From Muribaculaceae bacterium (GTDB lineage Bacteria > Bacteroidota > Bacteroidia > Bacteroidales > Muribaculaceae): DNA of 64,000 bases. Location: NCBI GenBank assembly GCA_022508985.1, contig JAFLUA010000001.1:291739-355738 (forward strand), given 5' to 3'. The translations under genes and the position numbers were made by a program. Shown here in pieces: positions 16,955 through 25,251 of the stretch. Below the pieces are notes generated by a model that saw nothing but the letters and a program-made list of their open reading frames with translations, did not search any database and was not told the origin of the DNA. Each line of letters opens with the position of its first letter. Positions within the stretch are counted from its first letter, which is position 1.

Positions 16955-19141
16955 ATGGTAAACACAGCACAACTTGCCGACGCCCTTAAGCACAACTTCG
17001 GTTTCGACACTTTTAAGGGAAACCAAGAAGCGATAATGCTAAGCCTATTGCAAGGTCGCGACACCTTTGTTATTATGCCTACGGGCGGCGGCAAATCATT
17101 GTGCTATCAGTTACCTGCTTTATTGAGCGAAGGCACGGCTATTATAATATCCCCACTCATTGCCCTGATGAAAAATCAAGTTGATGCAATGAGACATTTC
17201 AGTGAAAATGATAGCGTTGCCCACTTCTTGAACTCTTCCTTGACAAAGACAGCGATAGACTCTGTCAAGGCAGATATCGTAGCAGGAAAAACGAAGATGT
17301 TGTATGTGGCACCGGAGTCTTTAACAAAAGAAGAGAATATTGAGTTTCTAAAAACGGTGCCAATATCGTTCTATGCTGTCGACGAAGCGCATTGTATCTC
17401 GGAGTGGGGCCATGATTTTCGCCCTGAATATCGCCGTATTCGTCCGATTATTACGGAGATAGGCACACGTCCTGTTATAGCGTTAACGGCAACGGCTACG
17501 CCCAAAGTACAGCACGACATCCAGAAAAATCTCGCAATGCCCGATGCGGCTATTTTTAAGTCGTCGTTTAATCGCGAAAATTTATACTACGAGATTAGGC
17601 CCAAAACAAATAATGTCGACCGCGACATTATAAGATTTATAAAGCAACGTACCGGAAAATCGGGTATAATATACTGCTTATCGCGCAAAAAGGTTGAGGA
17701 GTTGGCCGAATTACTTAGGGTAAATGCCATAAAGGCGCTGCCCTACCATGCCGGAATGGATCCTCTCACTCGTACGGAAAATCAAGATGCTTTTTTGCTT
17801 GAGAAAGTAGATATTATAGTTGCTACGATTGCTTTTGGCATGGGTATCGATAAACCTGATGTGCGCTTTGTGATACATTACGATATACCTAAGTCACTTG
17901 AAGGTTATTATCAAGAAACGGGCCGAGCCGGGCGCGATGGCGGTGAGGGTATCTGCCTTACGTTTTACACGCGTAAGGATCTCCAGAAAATGGAGAAATT
18001 TATGCAAGGCAAACCATTATCAGAGCAGGAAATAGGTCGGCAATTGCTTGCTGAAACTGCGTCGTATGCCGAGTCGTCGGTATGTCGACGACGCTCACTA
18101 CTTCACTATTTTGGCGAGTCTTATGGCTCGGAGAATTGTGGAAATTGCGACAACTGCTTAAATCCCAAGAAGAAAGTTGAAGCAAAAGACGACTTGTTGG
18201 CAGCGCTCGAGACCATAGCAGCACTTAAAGAAAAATTCAAAACAGAGTATATAGTAGATGTCATGATGGGTCGAGCATCGGCCGATGTGCGCTCTTATCG
18301 ACATGATGAGTCGGATGTGTTTGGATGCTGTGAGGGCTCGAGTCCTAAATTCCTCAATGCAGTAATACAACAAGCTATTATTGACGGTTATATAGAGCGC
18401 GGTATAGAAAATTATGGCATATTACATTTGACTGCAAAAGGCAAAACTTTTATAGAGAATCCTCAATCATTTAAAATCGTTGAAGACAACGAATTCAGCG
18501 AAGATTCGATCGATGAGGATGCTATGGCAAAAAGCGGGCCTACGTGCGCTGCCGATCCGGAATTATATGCAATCCTCAATGCTCTCCGTCGACAGATTGC
18601 GCAACACCTTGATTTGCCGCCATACGTTATATTCCAAGACCCATCACTCGAAGCTATGGCCACTACCTATCCTATCACTCTTGAAGAGCTCGCTAATATA
18701 CCCGGCGTAGGTAATGGTAAGGCTAAACGTTATGGAGAGGAGTTTGTTCGTGTCATAAACACTTATGTGCAAGATAATGAGATAGAACGACCGGAAGACT
18801 TACGAGTAAGGACCGTTGCGAATAAAAGCAAGCTTAAAATTTCTATTATTCAGGCGATAGACCGAAAGATAGATTTAAATGAAATTGCCAATAATAATAG
18901 CATAGACTTCGACCGTTTGTTAGATGAAATAGAAGGTATTGTAAATGCCGGTACTCGACTCAATTTATCTTACTATATTGATGATTTAATAGATCCTGAA
19001 GACCAGCAGGAAGTATTTGAGTACTTTAAGCGCAGTCATTCAGATAGTCTTGTAGAAGCGTATAAAGAACTTTGTCCCGCATATAATGAAGACGAAATAC
19101 GCTTAATACGAATAAAATTTTTATCCGACCTTGGTAATTAA
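16955..19141 (+). CDS. recQ: ATP-dependent DNA helicase RecQ
   Basis: A 728-residue 3'-5' SF2 helicase of recombination repair. Motif I is MPTGGGKSLCYQLPA, motif II is YAVDEAHCISEWGHDFRP and motif VI is YYQETGRAGRDG. A Cys4 zinc-binding RQC element (VCRRRSLLHYFGE, then NCGNCDNC) and a winged helix come next, then an HRDC domain around residues 530-605 (LRRQIAQHLDLPPYVIF, LANIPGVGNGKAKRYG). It has ~120 extra C-terminal helical residues compared with E. coli RecQ, as is usual in Bacteroidota. It lies between clpX and the fused kinase gene on the same strand. Confidence 0.95.
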   Translation: MVNTAQLADALKHNFGFDTFKGNQEAIMLSLLQGRDTFVIMPTGGGKSLCYQLPALLSEGTAIIISPLIALMKNQVDAMRHFSENDSVAHFLNSSLTKTAIDSVKADIVAGKTKMLYVAPESLTKEENIEFLKTVPISFYAVDEAHCISEWGHDFRPEYRRIRPIITEIGTRPVIALTATATPKVQHDIQKNLAMPDAAIFKSSFNRENLYYEIRPKTNNVDRDIIRFIKQRTGKSGIIYCLSRKKVEELAELLRVNAIKALPYHAGMDPLTRTENQDAFLLEKVDIIVATIAFGMGIDKPDVRFVIHYDIPKSLEGYYQETGRAGRDGGEGICLTFYTRKDLQKMEKFMQGKPLSEQEIGRQLLAETASYAESSVCRRRSLLHYFGESYGSENCGNCDNCLNPKKKVEAKDDLLAALETIAALKEKFKTEYIVDVMMGRASADVRSYRHDESDVFGCCEGSSPKFLNAVIQQAIIDGYIERGIENYGILHLTAKGKTFIENPQSFKIVEDNEFSEDSIDEDAMAKSGPTCAADPELYAILNALRRQIAQHLDLPPYVIFQDPSLEAMATTYPITLEELANIPGVGNGKAKRYGEEFVRVINTYVQDNEIERPEDLRVRTVANKSKLKISIIQAIDRKIDLNEIANNNSIDFDRLLDEIEGIVNAGTRLNLSYYIDDLIDPEDQQEVFEYFKRSHSDSLVEAYKELCPAYNEDEIRLIRIKFLSDLGN

Positions 19142-19154
19142 GCAATTATAATAT

Positions 19155-20594
19155 ATGGATATCACCACTCTATCCAAACTCTTTGCCGGCATCAAAGGAA
19201 AAATTCCGGCTAAAGTAGATGAGATGCCATCTTCGGGCTCCAATCGCCGTTATTTTCGTTTATACGATGAAGTCGGTGATAGCCTTATAGGCGTTATTGG
19301 TACTTCAATAGAAGAAAATCGTGCCTTCATTTATATGGCTGAGCATTTTGCGGCAAAAGGAATACCCGTTCCTAAAGTTCTGTCTGTGAGTGATGACGGC
19401 AAGGCCTATGTTCAACAAGACCTTGGTGATATCTTGCTGTTTAATGAAATAGAAAAAGGACGAGCGACAAAATCGTTTTCTGCGTATGAGAAAGAGTTGC
19501 TGATTAAAACATTGCAACGACTTCCCGACATACAGTTTGCCGGGGCTGAAAATATGAATTTTTCAGTCTGCTATCCTACCGCTGAATTTGATAAGCGGTC
19601 TATAATGTGGGATTTGAACTATTTCAAATATTGTTTTCTAAAAGCAACCGAGCTCGATTTCCTTGAAGATCGTCTTGAAGATGATTTTCAAGCCTTGGCC
19701 GATGTGTTGATGCAATCGGCTGATTGTAACTCGTTTATGTATCGCGACTTTCAAAGCCGCAATGTTATGATATGTAATGGCGAGCCATGGTTTATTGATT
19801 TTCAAGGAGGTAGGAAAGGCCCATTTTATTACGATGTAGCTTCTTTCTTATGGCAAGCCAAAGCTAATTTCCCGGAAAGCCTTCGTGATGAATTGCTGGA
19901 TGTTTATCTTGAATCATTACAGAAATATTTGCCCATTGAAAAGGAAACGTTCCGCTATCATTTACGCCATTTTGTGTTGTTCCGCACACTTCAAGTTTTA
20001 GGTGCATACGGCTTCAGAGGCTACTTCGAAAAGAAACCTCATTTTATGCAGAGTGTTCCTTTCGCCATTGCAAATTTGCGAGCGCTTCTTAATGAACCAT
20101 ATAGCGAGTATCCATATCTTAATGAAATGCTGCACCGATTGGTAAATATGAAGCAGTTTACCGATGAGCTTTCGGGGAAAAAGCTAACGGTGAAAGTTAT
20201 GAGTTTCGCTTATAAGAAGGGAATACCCAACGATACATCCGGTAATGGCGGCGGCTACGTGTTTGATTGTAGAGCAATAAACAACCCCGGCAAATATGAG
20301 CGTTATAAACCATTTACCGGCCTTGATGCCAACGTGATAAGTTTTCTTGAAGAAGATGGCGAAGTGTTAACATTTCTCGACCACTGCTACGCCCTTGTCG
20401 ATGCCTCCGTACAACGATATATCGATCGCGGTTTTACCAACCTTATGATTGCGTATGGATGCACCGGTGGCCAACATCGCTCTGTCTATTGCGCTCAGCA
20501 TACAGCAGAGCACATTGCACGCAAGTTTAATGTAAAAGTTGAACTGGTGCATAGAGAGCAAGATATAGAACAAACATTTAAAGTGACGCAGTGA
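19155..20594 (+). CDS. Aminosugar kinase (APH/AmgK-like) fused to a RapZ C-terminal domain
   Basis: A 479-residue two-domain protein. Residues ~1-320 are an aminoglycoside-phosphotransferase-type kinase: SGSNRRYFRLYDE at the nucleotide loop, catalytic loop FMYRDFQSRNVMI and metal site WFIDFQGGRKGP. This matches the MurNAc/GlcNAc anomeric kinase AmgK group. Residues ~344-479 match the C-terminal half of RapZ, with KVMSFAYKKGIP, FDCRAINNPG, TGLDANVISFL and IAYGCTGGQHRSVY. In enterobacteria that half senses glucosamine-6-phosphate. The stop overlaps the next gene by 4 nt (GTGA). Together they suggest peptidoglycan-sugar recycling; the regulatory role of the fusion is inference. Confidence 0.85.
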   Translation: MDITTLSKLFAGIKGKIPAKVDEMPSSGSNRRYFRLYDEVGDSLIGVIGTSIEENRAFIYMAEHFAAKGIPVPKVLSVSDDGKAYVQQDLGDILLFNEIEKGRATKSFSAYEKELLIKTLQRLPDIQFAGAENMNFSVCYPTAEFDKRSIMWDLNYFKYCFLKATELDFLEDRLEDDFQALADVLMQSADCNSFMYRDFQSRNVMICNGEPWFIDFQGGRKGPFYYDVASFLWQAKANFPESLRDELLDVYLESLQKYLPIEKETFRYHLRHFVLFRTLQVLGAYGFRGYFEKKPHFMQSVPFAIANLRALLNEPYSEYPYLNEMLHRLVNMKQFTDELSGKKLTVKVMSFAYKKGIPNDTSGNGGGYVFDCRAINNPGKYERYKPFTGLDANVISFLEEDGEVLTFLDHCYALVDASVQRYIDRGFTNLMIAYGCTGGQHRSVYCAQHTAEHIARKFNVKVELVHREQDIEQTFKVTQ

Positions 20595-21358
20595 TTGGTA
20601 TTATCTTTGCGGCCGGTATCGGTTCTCGATTAAAACCGTTTACCGATTATCATCCGAAAGCTTTGGCTGAAATAAATGGTGTGCCCATCTTAATCAGAGT
20701 AGCACAAAAATTATTAGATGCCGGAGCTCGGCGTTTGATAGTTAATCTTCATCATTTCCCCCAACAAATAAAAGATTGTATTTCAAATCAATCATTTTCT
20801 TCACTGGTTGAATATAGCGATGAAACAGACCTCTTGCTTGACACCGGTGGAGCGCTTGCTAAAATTGCGGCAGAAAGTAATACGATAAAAACGGCGGATG
20901 GCTCAGAACCTGTAATTGTCCATAACTCAGATATATATACCGATTTTGCGCTTGCGGATATGATAAGTGCGCATAAACAAAATGGTTCAGATGCTACTAT
21001 TCTCGTTGATTATCACCGAAGTAGTTCGAGACACTTTTTGTTTGATGCATTGAATAGACTTCAAGCTTGGGAAAACACCTCCACAGGTATAATCCGTCCC
21101 GAAGGGATTGATGCACAACAATTTAAAGCAGGCGCATTTGGTGGAGTACACCTACTAACACCTTCTATTATATCTAAAATAGGCCGCTTCCCCAATAAAA
21201 TGATATGCCCATTTAGCATAACAGACTGGTATATCGATAATTGTGACAAGTATTCGATTAAAGCTTATACTCCTCTATCCGATTTTTATTGGTTCGATAT
21301 AGGAACTCCCGAGAAATTGAAAGAGGCTAACGAGGCTTTGCAAACACTCAAGCCGTAA
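20591..21358 (+). CDS. NDP-sugar nucleotidyltransferase, probable MurNAc-1-P uridylyltransferase (MurU-like)
   Basis: A 255-residue protein with the nucleotidyltransferase signature AAGIGSRLKPFTDYHPKAL at the N terminus, GGALAKI, and the metal site HNSDIYTDF. The length and absence of a left-handed beta-helix fit the short MurU type rather than GlmU. It starts with GTG overlapping the kinase stop by 4 nt, so the two products are made in step. In Pseudomonas, AmgK and MurU together turn MurNAc into UDP-MurNAc. The same pair here, followed by an amidase, supports that function. Mannose-1-P guanylyltransferase is an alternative reading. Confidence 0.82.
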   Translation: MIGIIFAAGIGSRLKPFTDYHPKALAEINGVPILIRVAQKLLDAGARRLIVNLHHFPQQIKDCISNQSFSSLVEYSDETDLLLDTGGALAKIAAESNTIKTADGSEPVIVHNSDIYTDFALADMISAHKQNGSDATILVDYHRSSSRHFLFDALNRLQAWENTSTGIIRPEGIDAQQFKAGAFGGVHLLTPSIISKIGRFPNKMICPFSITDWYIDNCDKYSIKAYTPLSDFYWFDIGTPEKLKEANEALQTLKP

Positions 21359-21448
21359 TTGCCGTCTAAGCTAATACAAATAGTGCCGAAAGAGGCAATT
21401 GGAGATATTTTTCGACTTTTTGACTATAATTGTAGCCGAAAAAAACCT

Positions 21449-21456
21449 TAACTTTG
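21449..21456 (+). promoter_or_regulatory. -7 box upstream of the amidase gene
   Basis: TAACTTTG lies only 4 nt before the first ATG (21461). The transcript may therefore begin at or after it, so ATGs at 21467 or 21482 may be the real start. No -33 TTTG at standard spacing. Confidence 0.55.
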
Positions 21457-21460
21457 CATA

Positions 21461-22258
21461 ATGTTTATGTCTATAAATAAGATGTTGCGTATATGTGTTG
21501 TTTTTGTGGCACTGATTGCTGCAAAAGTAAGTTATGCGCAACGGCCGTTTGTGCTGGTCGTTGATGCCGGGCATGGTGGGCGTGATTATGGCTGTATAAA
21601 TAATAAAAACAATGAGAAGGACATTACACTTGATGTAGCTCGACGCTTCGAATCTATGGTTACAAAGGCGTTTGGGGATAGTGTCGACGTAGTAATGACA
21701 AGAGATAGCGATGACTTTGTTTCACTCGACAAAAGAGCCAAAATAGCAAATGAAGCCGAAGGCGATCTTTTTGTATCTATCCATGTGAATTCTTTAGATA
21801 AAAAGACCAAAGGCCGCCAATATGTTCACGGCGCGTCGGTATATACAGTAGGTCTGCACAAAAGCGATGCTAACCTTTCTGTTGCAATGCGTGAAAATTC
21901 TGTAATAGAGTTAGAGGAAGATTTTAGCGAAACATATCAAGGCTTTGATCCTAATTCATCGGAATCGTATATTATTTTTGAACTCACGCAAAATCGTAAT
22001 ATGTCTCAAAGTATCGATTTTGCATCTATGGTTCAGAATCAACTAATCAAAACAGCCGGTCGCGCCGACAAGGGAGTTCGACAGGCAGGATTCTTGGTGT
22101 TATGGGCCACAAAAATGCCGGCGGTATTGGTAGAACTCGATTTTATATGCAACCCGGCCGCCGAACGTTTTCTTGCATCCGACGCAGGAAGGAAAAAGTG
22201 TGCCGAGTCTCTTTTCAATGCTTTCTGTGAATACAGGCGTATCAATACAAATAATTAA
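21461..22258 (+). CDS. N-acetylmuramoyl-L-alanine amidase (Amidase_3)
   Basis: A zinc amidase that cleaves the bond between MurNAc and the stem peptide. The signal peptide MLRICVVFVALIAAKVSYA directs export. Zinc ligands are seen in VDAGHGGRD (His), NNEKDI (Glu) and VSIHVNS (His), and the catalytic Glu in VLVELDFICN. It has 265 residues from the first ATG; given the promoter box at 21449, the start may be 21467 or 21482, which still keeps the signal peptide. Its position after the kinase-MurU pair fits peptidoglycan turnover and recycling, although it has its own promoter. No LysM or SPOR domain. Confidence 0.93.
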   Translation: MFMSINKMLRICVVFVALIAAKVSYAQRPFVLVVDAGHGGRDYGCINNKNNEKDITLDVARRFESMVTKAFGDSVDVVMTRDSDDFVSLDKRAKIANEAEGDLFVSIHVNSLDKKTKGRQYVHGASVYTVGLHKSDANLSVAMRENSVIELEEDFSETYQGFDPNSSESYIIFELTQNRNMSQSIDFASMVQNQLIKTAGRADKGVRQAGFLVLWATKMPAVLVELDFICNPAAERFLASDAGRKKCAESLFNAFCEYRRINTNN

Positions 22259-22284
22259 AACATGACATTTAACAACTCCGTAAT

Positions 22285-23187
22285 ATGAAATCTATTTTTC
22301 GAAAAGAACTGCTTATAGGCGTTTTTATTGTAGTTGCACTTGTTATTTTATTTTTTGGCATTAATTTCCTTAAAGGAATAAATCTTTTTAAGGCGGCCAA
22401 CTATTTTTATGCGACTTACGATAATGTTGAGGGATTAGCACAATCGGCTCCTGTTACTCTAAATGGTTATAAAATAGGTTTGATCCGTGAAATCAACTAT
22501 AACTATAATAATCCCGGACATATAACAGTTGAATTAAGCATTGATAAAAAACTTCATCTTCCCAAGGGGTCTACAGCCGTTGTTGTGTCGGATATCCTTG
22601 GCACCTCTTCAATAGCCCTGTCTTTAGGAAATGCAGCCGATGGATATCATGCTATAGGCGATACTATAGCCAGTGCCAATAATCCGGGAATGATGGCTGC
22701 TCTCTCGGATAATTTGATGCCTGCTGTAAATGCGATTTTCCCGAAGATAGATACCTTACTTACAAGTCTTAATGCAATTGCTGCCGACCCGGCTATACCA
22801 GCCAGTGTAAAGCGATTAGACAATATTACATCAGAGCTCGAGGGCTCGCTGCATGCTCTTCGTAATACCCTTGCCGCCCTATCACCAATCACGCAAGACC
22901 TCAAGAGCATAACAACAAATGTTGATACAATTACCGGCAACCTCTCGCAAGTAAGTACAACAATTAATGATGCAAATATCGATAGCTTGCTATTTGATTT
23001 GAGAAGTACTGTTGCAAATCTTGAATCTCTCACCGCCCAACTTAATAGCCCGGATTCTTCGATAGGCAAACTTACACACGACCCGGCATTATACGACAAT
23101 ATCAACTCAACGGTAGCTTCTCTCGACTCGCTTTTTGTTGATATAAAACAGAATCCTAAGCGATATATAAATATAAAGGTATTCTAA
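22285..23187 (+). CDS. MlaD/MCE family lipid-transport protein
   Basis: A 300-residue protein with an N-terminal membrane anchor (LLIGVFIVVALVILFFGINFL). An MCE domain at residues ~38-115 follows (YDNVEGLAQSAPVTLNGYKI, with VSDILGTSSIAL). A long helical tail comes after, which in MCE proteins forms a tube or coiled coil across the periplasm. Substrate-binding subunit of a phospholipid ABC-type system. In many Bacteroidales it follows the amidase gene, as here, 26 nt downstream. The ATPase and permease genes are not in this window. Confidence 0.92.
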   Translation: MKSIFRKELLIGVFIVVALVILFFGINFLKGINLFKAANYFYATYDNVEGLAQSAPVTLNGYKIGLIREINYNYNNPGHITVELSIDKKLHLPKGSTAVVVSDILGTSSIALSLGNAADGYHAIGDTIASANNPGMMAALSDNLMPAVNAIFPKIDTLLTSLNAIAADPAIPASVKRLDNITSELEGSLHALRNTLAALSPITQDLKSITTNVDTITGNLSQVSTTINDANIDSLLFDLRSTVANLESLTAQLNSPDSSIGKLTHDPALYDNINSTVASLDSLFVDIKQNPKRYINIKVF

Positions 23188-23193
23188 TTCATT

Positions 23194-23565
23194 GTGGCCC
23201 GACATACTGACTTAGGTAAATGGGGCGAGCAGCTTGCCGTTGATAAGCTGACCGCAGAGGGGTATTCTATCGTTGAACGTAATTGGCGATTGGGACACAT
23301 TGAAATAGATATCGTTGCGCAAAAAAATGAGGTATTGGTTATCGCCGAAGTAAAAACTCGTAGCGAGCTCGATGTTGACCCTTTAGAGGCCATTGATAAA
23401 GCTAAAATGGCACGAATGATTCGCGCAGCAAATGCTTATATTAAGCATTCCAATCTCAATTATCAGATTCAATTTGACCTTTTTGCCATCAATGGCACTC
23501 CCGAAAATTATCGAATAGAACATATTCCCGACGCCTTCTACCCTCCTCTAAAAGTTTACCGTTAA
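23194..23565 (+). CDS. YraN family (UPF0102) putative endonuclease
   Basis: A 123-residue protein with the conserved YraN pattern LGKWGEQLAVDKL, YSIVERNWR and GHIEIDIVAQ, then VIAEVKTRS. These form a restriction-endonuclease-like fold with metal residues E, D and E-x-K. The substrate is unknown; related proteins are Holliday-junction-resolvase-like. It starts with GTG 6 nt after the MCE gene. The last gene of this core block; it is followed by a convergent tRNA. Confidence 0.9.
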   Translation: MARHTDLGKWGEQLAVDKLTAEGYSIVERNWRLGHIEIDIVAQKNEVLVIAEVKTRSELDVDPLEAIDKAKMARMIRAANAYIKHSNLNYQIQFDLFAINGTPENYRIEHIPDAFYPPLKVYR

Positions 23566-23672
23566 GTGATGGCTATCGAAATACACTCCGCCCCGACACC
23601 CTATGCAACTAACTGGATTACATTCATTGAATAAGCAACAAAATAGGCTACAAAAAGGAATCGGATATAAGA

Positions 23673-23706
23673 AAAATCGCAATAACTTATGAGTTATCGC
23701 GATTTT
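23673..23706 (-). terminator. Terminator of tRNA-Pro (possibly bidirectional)
   Basis: AAAATCGCAATAAC and GTTATCGCGATTTT form a 14-bp stem (one wobble) around loop TTATGA. On the minus strand it ends in a T-run directly after tRNA-Pro. It also closes the convergent yraN transcript. Confidence 0.8.
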
Positions 23707-23716
23707 ACTCTTTATG

Positions 23717-23789
23717 TCGGGGTGAGAAGACTCGAACTTCCGACCTCTACGTCCCGAACGTAGCGCGCTGCCAACTGTGCTACACCCCG
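23717..23789 (-). tRNA. tRNA-Pro(CGG)
   Basis: A 73-nt cloverleaf on the minus strand. Acceptor CGGGGTG pairs with CACCCCG plus discriminator A, and the anticodon loop TTCGGGA gives anticodon CGG (codon CCG). The T arm is GGAAG-TTCGAGT-CTTCT. CCA is not encoded. It has a consensus promoter upstream and a terminator downstream. It marks the left edge of a variable region ending at tRNA-Lys. Confidence 0.95.
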
Positions 23790-23805
23790 ATTGGCTAAGC
23801 GACTG

Positions 23806-23836
23806 CAAATTTAGGCATTTTTTTTTGTAAAGCAAA
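23806..23836 (-). promoter_or_regulatory. Promoter of tRNA-Pro
   Basis: On the minus strand TTTG (23833-23836), 19 nt, TAAATTTG (23806-23813). It ends 16 nt before the tRNA 5' end. Confidence 0.75.
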
Positions 23837-23892
23837 ATTATATTATAGTTTTGCGTGGCAATATCATCAAAATCTACGAAAATCTGATAATG

Positions 23893-24051
23893 CTCCCCTC
23901 TTCACTCGGCAATTCTCTGGAGAATGTAGCCGAGCGAAGAGGGAGAAACAGCGTTCTTGCTTTGCAGGGCGCGAAACTCAGTTATGAGTTGGGTTACGGA
24001 TTTAACGTCTATAGCCATAATTCTGTGAACTTTTGCACAAAATTATGGCTA
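23893..24051. repeat. Run of three hairpins in the gap after tRNA-Pro
   Basis: CCCTCTTC-A-CTCGGC pairs with GCCGAG-C-GAAGAGGG (23896-23943), with a further ATTCTC/GAGAAT inside. AACTCA/TGAGTT follows at 23975-23990. TAGCCATAATT/AATTATGGCTA at 24012-24051 has inner TGTG/CACA. The third resembles the hairpin at 26663-26700. The open frame at 23851-24057 shows no protein signal. Mobile-element debris or a structured RNA are both possible. Confidence 0.55.
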
Positions 24052-24082
24052 CAATAATGGCTATCAAAAGACACAAAAAAAA

Positions 24083-24104
24083 GAGAGCGTGCGGTAACGC
24101 TCTC
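24083..24104 (-). terminator. Terminator of the acetyltransferase gene
   Basis: GAGAGCGT/ACGCTCTC 8-bp stem with loop GCGGTA. Read on the minus strand it is followed by eight T residues. It lies 31 nt after the stop of the gene at 24136-24690. Confidence 0.85.
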
Positions 24105-24135
24105 CTATATACCGAAAGGGGAAATTACATATTTA

Positions 24136-24690
24136 TCAAATATTTTTGATAAATTTAATTGGGTTGCCTGCTACCAAGATATTGCTTTCAACGTCTCTAT
24201 TAACGACACTACCGGCTGCAATTACAGCGCCATCCCCAATAGTTACTCCAGGAAGAATACAACAGTTGCCTCCTATCCACACATTGTTTCCAATTTTAAT
24301 TGGCATTGCATAACCCGATTTGTATCTATCTTTCGGGTGCAGTTCATGTCCCGTAGTATATATACCCACATTTGGACTTATCAGACAATTATCTCCAATG
24401 ATAATTTGTGCATAGTCTAACATTGTACAATTATAACCGGCATAAAAATTGTCGCCAACGTGTATATTGTCGCCGAAATCACAATGAAATCCATTAGAAA
24501 TACTTGGATTATTGCCTACACCTCCGAAAAGGCTCTTAATAGTATTGAACAGTTCTTCTTGTTCAGTTATAGGAATAGAATTTAGCTTTCGTACTAATGT
24601 ATCAGCTTTAATCATTTGTTCAAGCCGATTCGTAGAAACTAAATGTTCAATACTTCTTAAATATGTAATTTTGTTTGATTCTTCTTTCAT
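24136..24690 (-). CDS. Sugar O-acetyltransferase (maltose/galactoside acetyltransferase type)
   Basis: A 184-residue acetyl-CoA-dependent transferase. An N-terminal helical cap is followed from residue ~60 by left-handed beta-helix hexapeptide repeats: FHCDFGDNIHVGDNFYAGYN, LDYAQIIIGDNCLISPNVGI, GNNVWIGGNCCILPGVTIG, DGAVIAAGSVV. The catalytic His is in YTTGHELHP. Full family length and no defects. Codon use is AT-rich compared with the flanking core genes, and the gene sits alone between tRNA-Pro and phage debris, so acquisition by transfer is plausible. The acceptor sugar is unknown. Confidence 0.92.
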   Translation of the reverse strand: MKEESNKITYLRSIEHLVSTNRLEQMIKADTLVRKLNSIPITEQEELFNTIKSLFGGVGNNPSISNGFHCDFGDNIHVGDNFYAGYNCTMLDYAQIIIGDNCLISPNVGIYTTGHELHPKDRYKSGYAMPIKIGNNVWIGGNCCILPGVTIGDGAVIAAGSVVNRDVESNILVAGNPIKFIKNI

Positions 24691-24763
24691 TTCAAAGTTA
24701 AATTGAGTGAGTGGGAAAACAAAATTACTAATAATTTTTAATATATAAATAAGTAATTATTAG

Positions 24764-25130
24764 TCAGGAGGCAAATCGCTTCGACAAGTCCCTTGTCATG
24801 GCGTTTGATATGACGTTGGCGGCTTCTTTGCCGAGGCTGTCGGCGAAGAACTCACGAATGTTCATAACGGAGGCGTAATGTTTTCGGGAAAACCATCGGC
24901 GATGGTTGCGGCAGAGGCATTGAGGCCTACGAAGTGCACCGACACATTGCCGTGGTTTTTGAAGACGGATGTAATCGACAAGCCTGTGGCGAGATTGCCA
25001 CCGGTCGAATCAATAAGCACATTGACTTGCTTACCTGCGTTAGCGGCAAGCATATTGTCACGGCCTTGCGGTTGAAGTCGGCACCCCCGACAAAGTCTTT
25101 GAGTTGTAAGTGGTATGCGGTTTTAGACAT
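24764..25130 (-). pseudogene. Broken prophage gene: ClpP-like head maturation protease remnant
   Basis: The minus strand reads ATG (25140-25138)-SKTAYHLQLKDFVGGADFNR. A 1-nt frameshift near 25060 then leads into AANAGKQVNVLIDSTGGNLA and GLNASAATIADGF. This matches the N-terminal half of ClpP-related proteases in Bacteroidota prophages, with the frame broken and the catalytic half missing. The TGA at 24862-24864 overlaps an ATG starting a 33-codon fragment (MNIREFFADSLGKEAANVIS) that ends at 24764. I recognise no product for that fragment. More GC-rich than its surroundings. No other phage gene is intact nearby. Confidence 0.65.
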
Positions 25131-25207
25131 GGCGTAATTATGTTTACGCCACAAAATTATATCTATAAATAAGGTGGGTAAAAGACATCGTTTTAAGCAA
25201 AAAGTGT

Positions 25208-25215
25208 TAAATTTG
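25208..25215 (+). promoter_or_regulatory. -7 box for the membrane protein gene at 25252
   Basis: TAAATTTG fits TAnnTTTG and lies 36 nt before the ATG. No -33 TTTG at the expected spacing. Confidence 0.5.
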
Positions 25216-25251
25216 CAGTGAACAATAAATATTATAATATATCATTATACA

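Noticed and set aside
22647..23105. Minus-strand frame (152 codons) over the MCE gene
   Set aside because: Shadow of the helical tail of the MCE protein; low-complexity Ser/Leu composition.
23851..24057. 68-codon + strand frame after tRNA-Pro
   Set aside because: It is built from three consecutive hairpins; the coding appearance is incidental.
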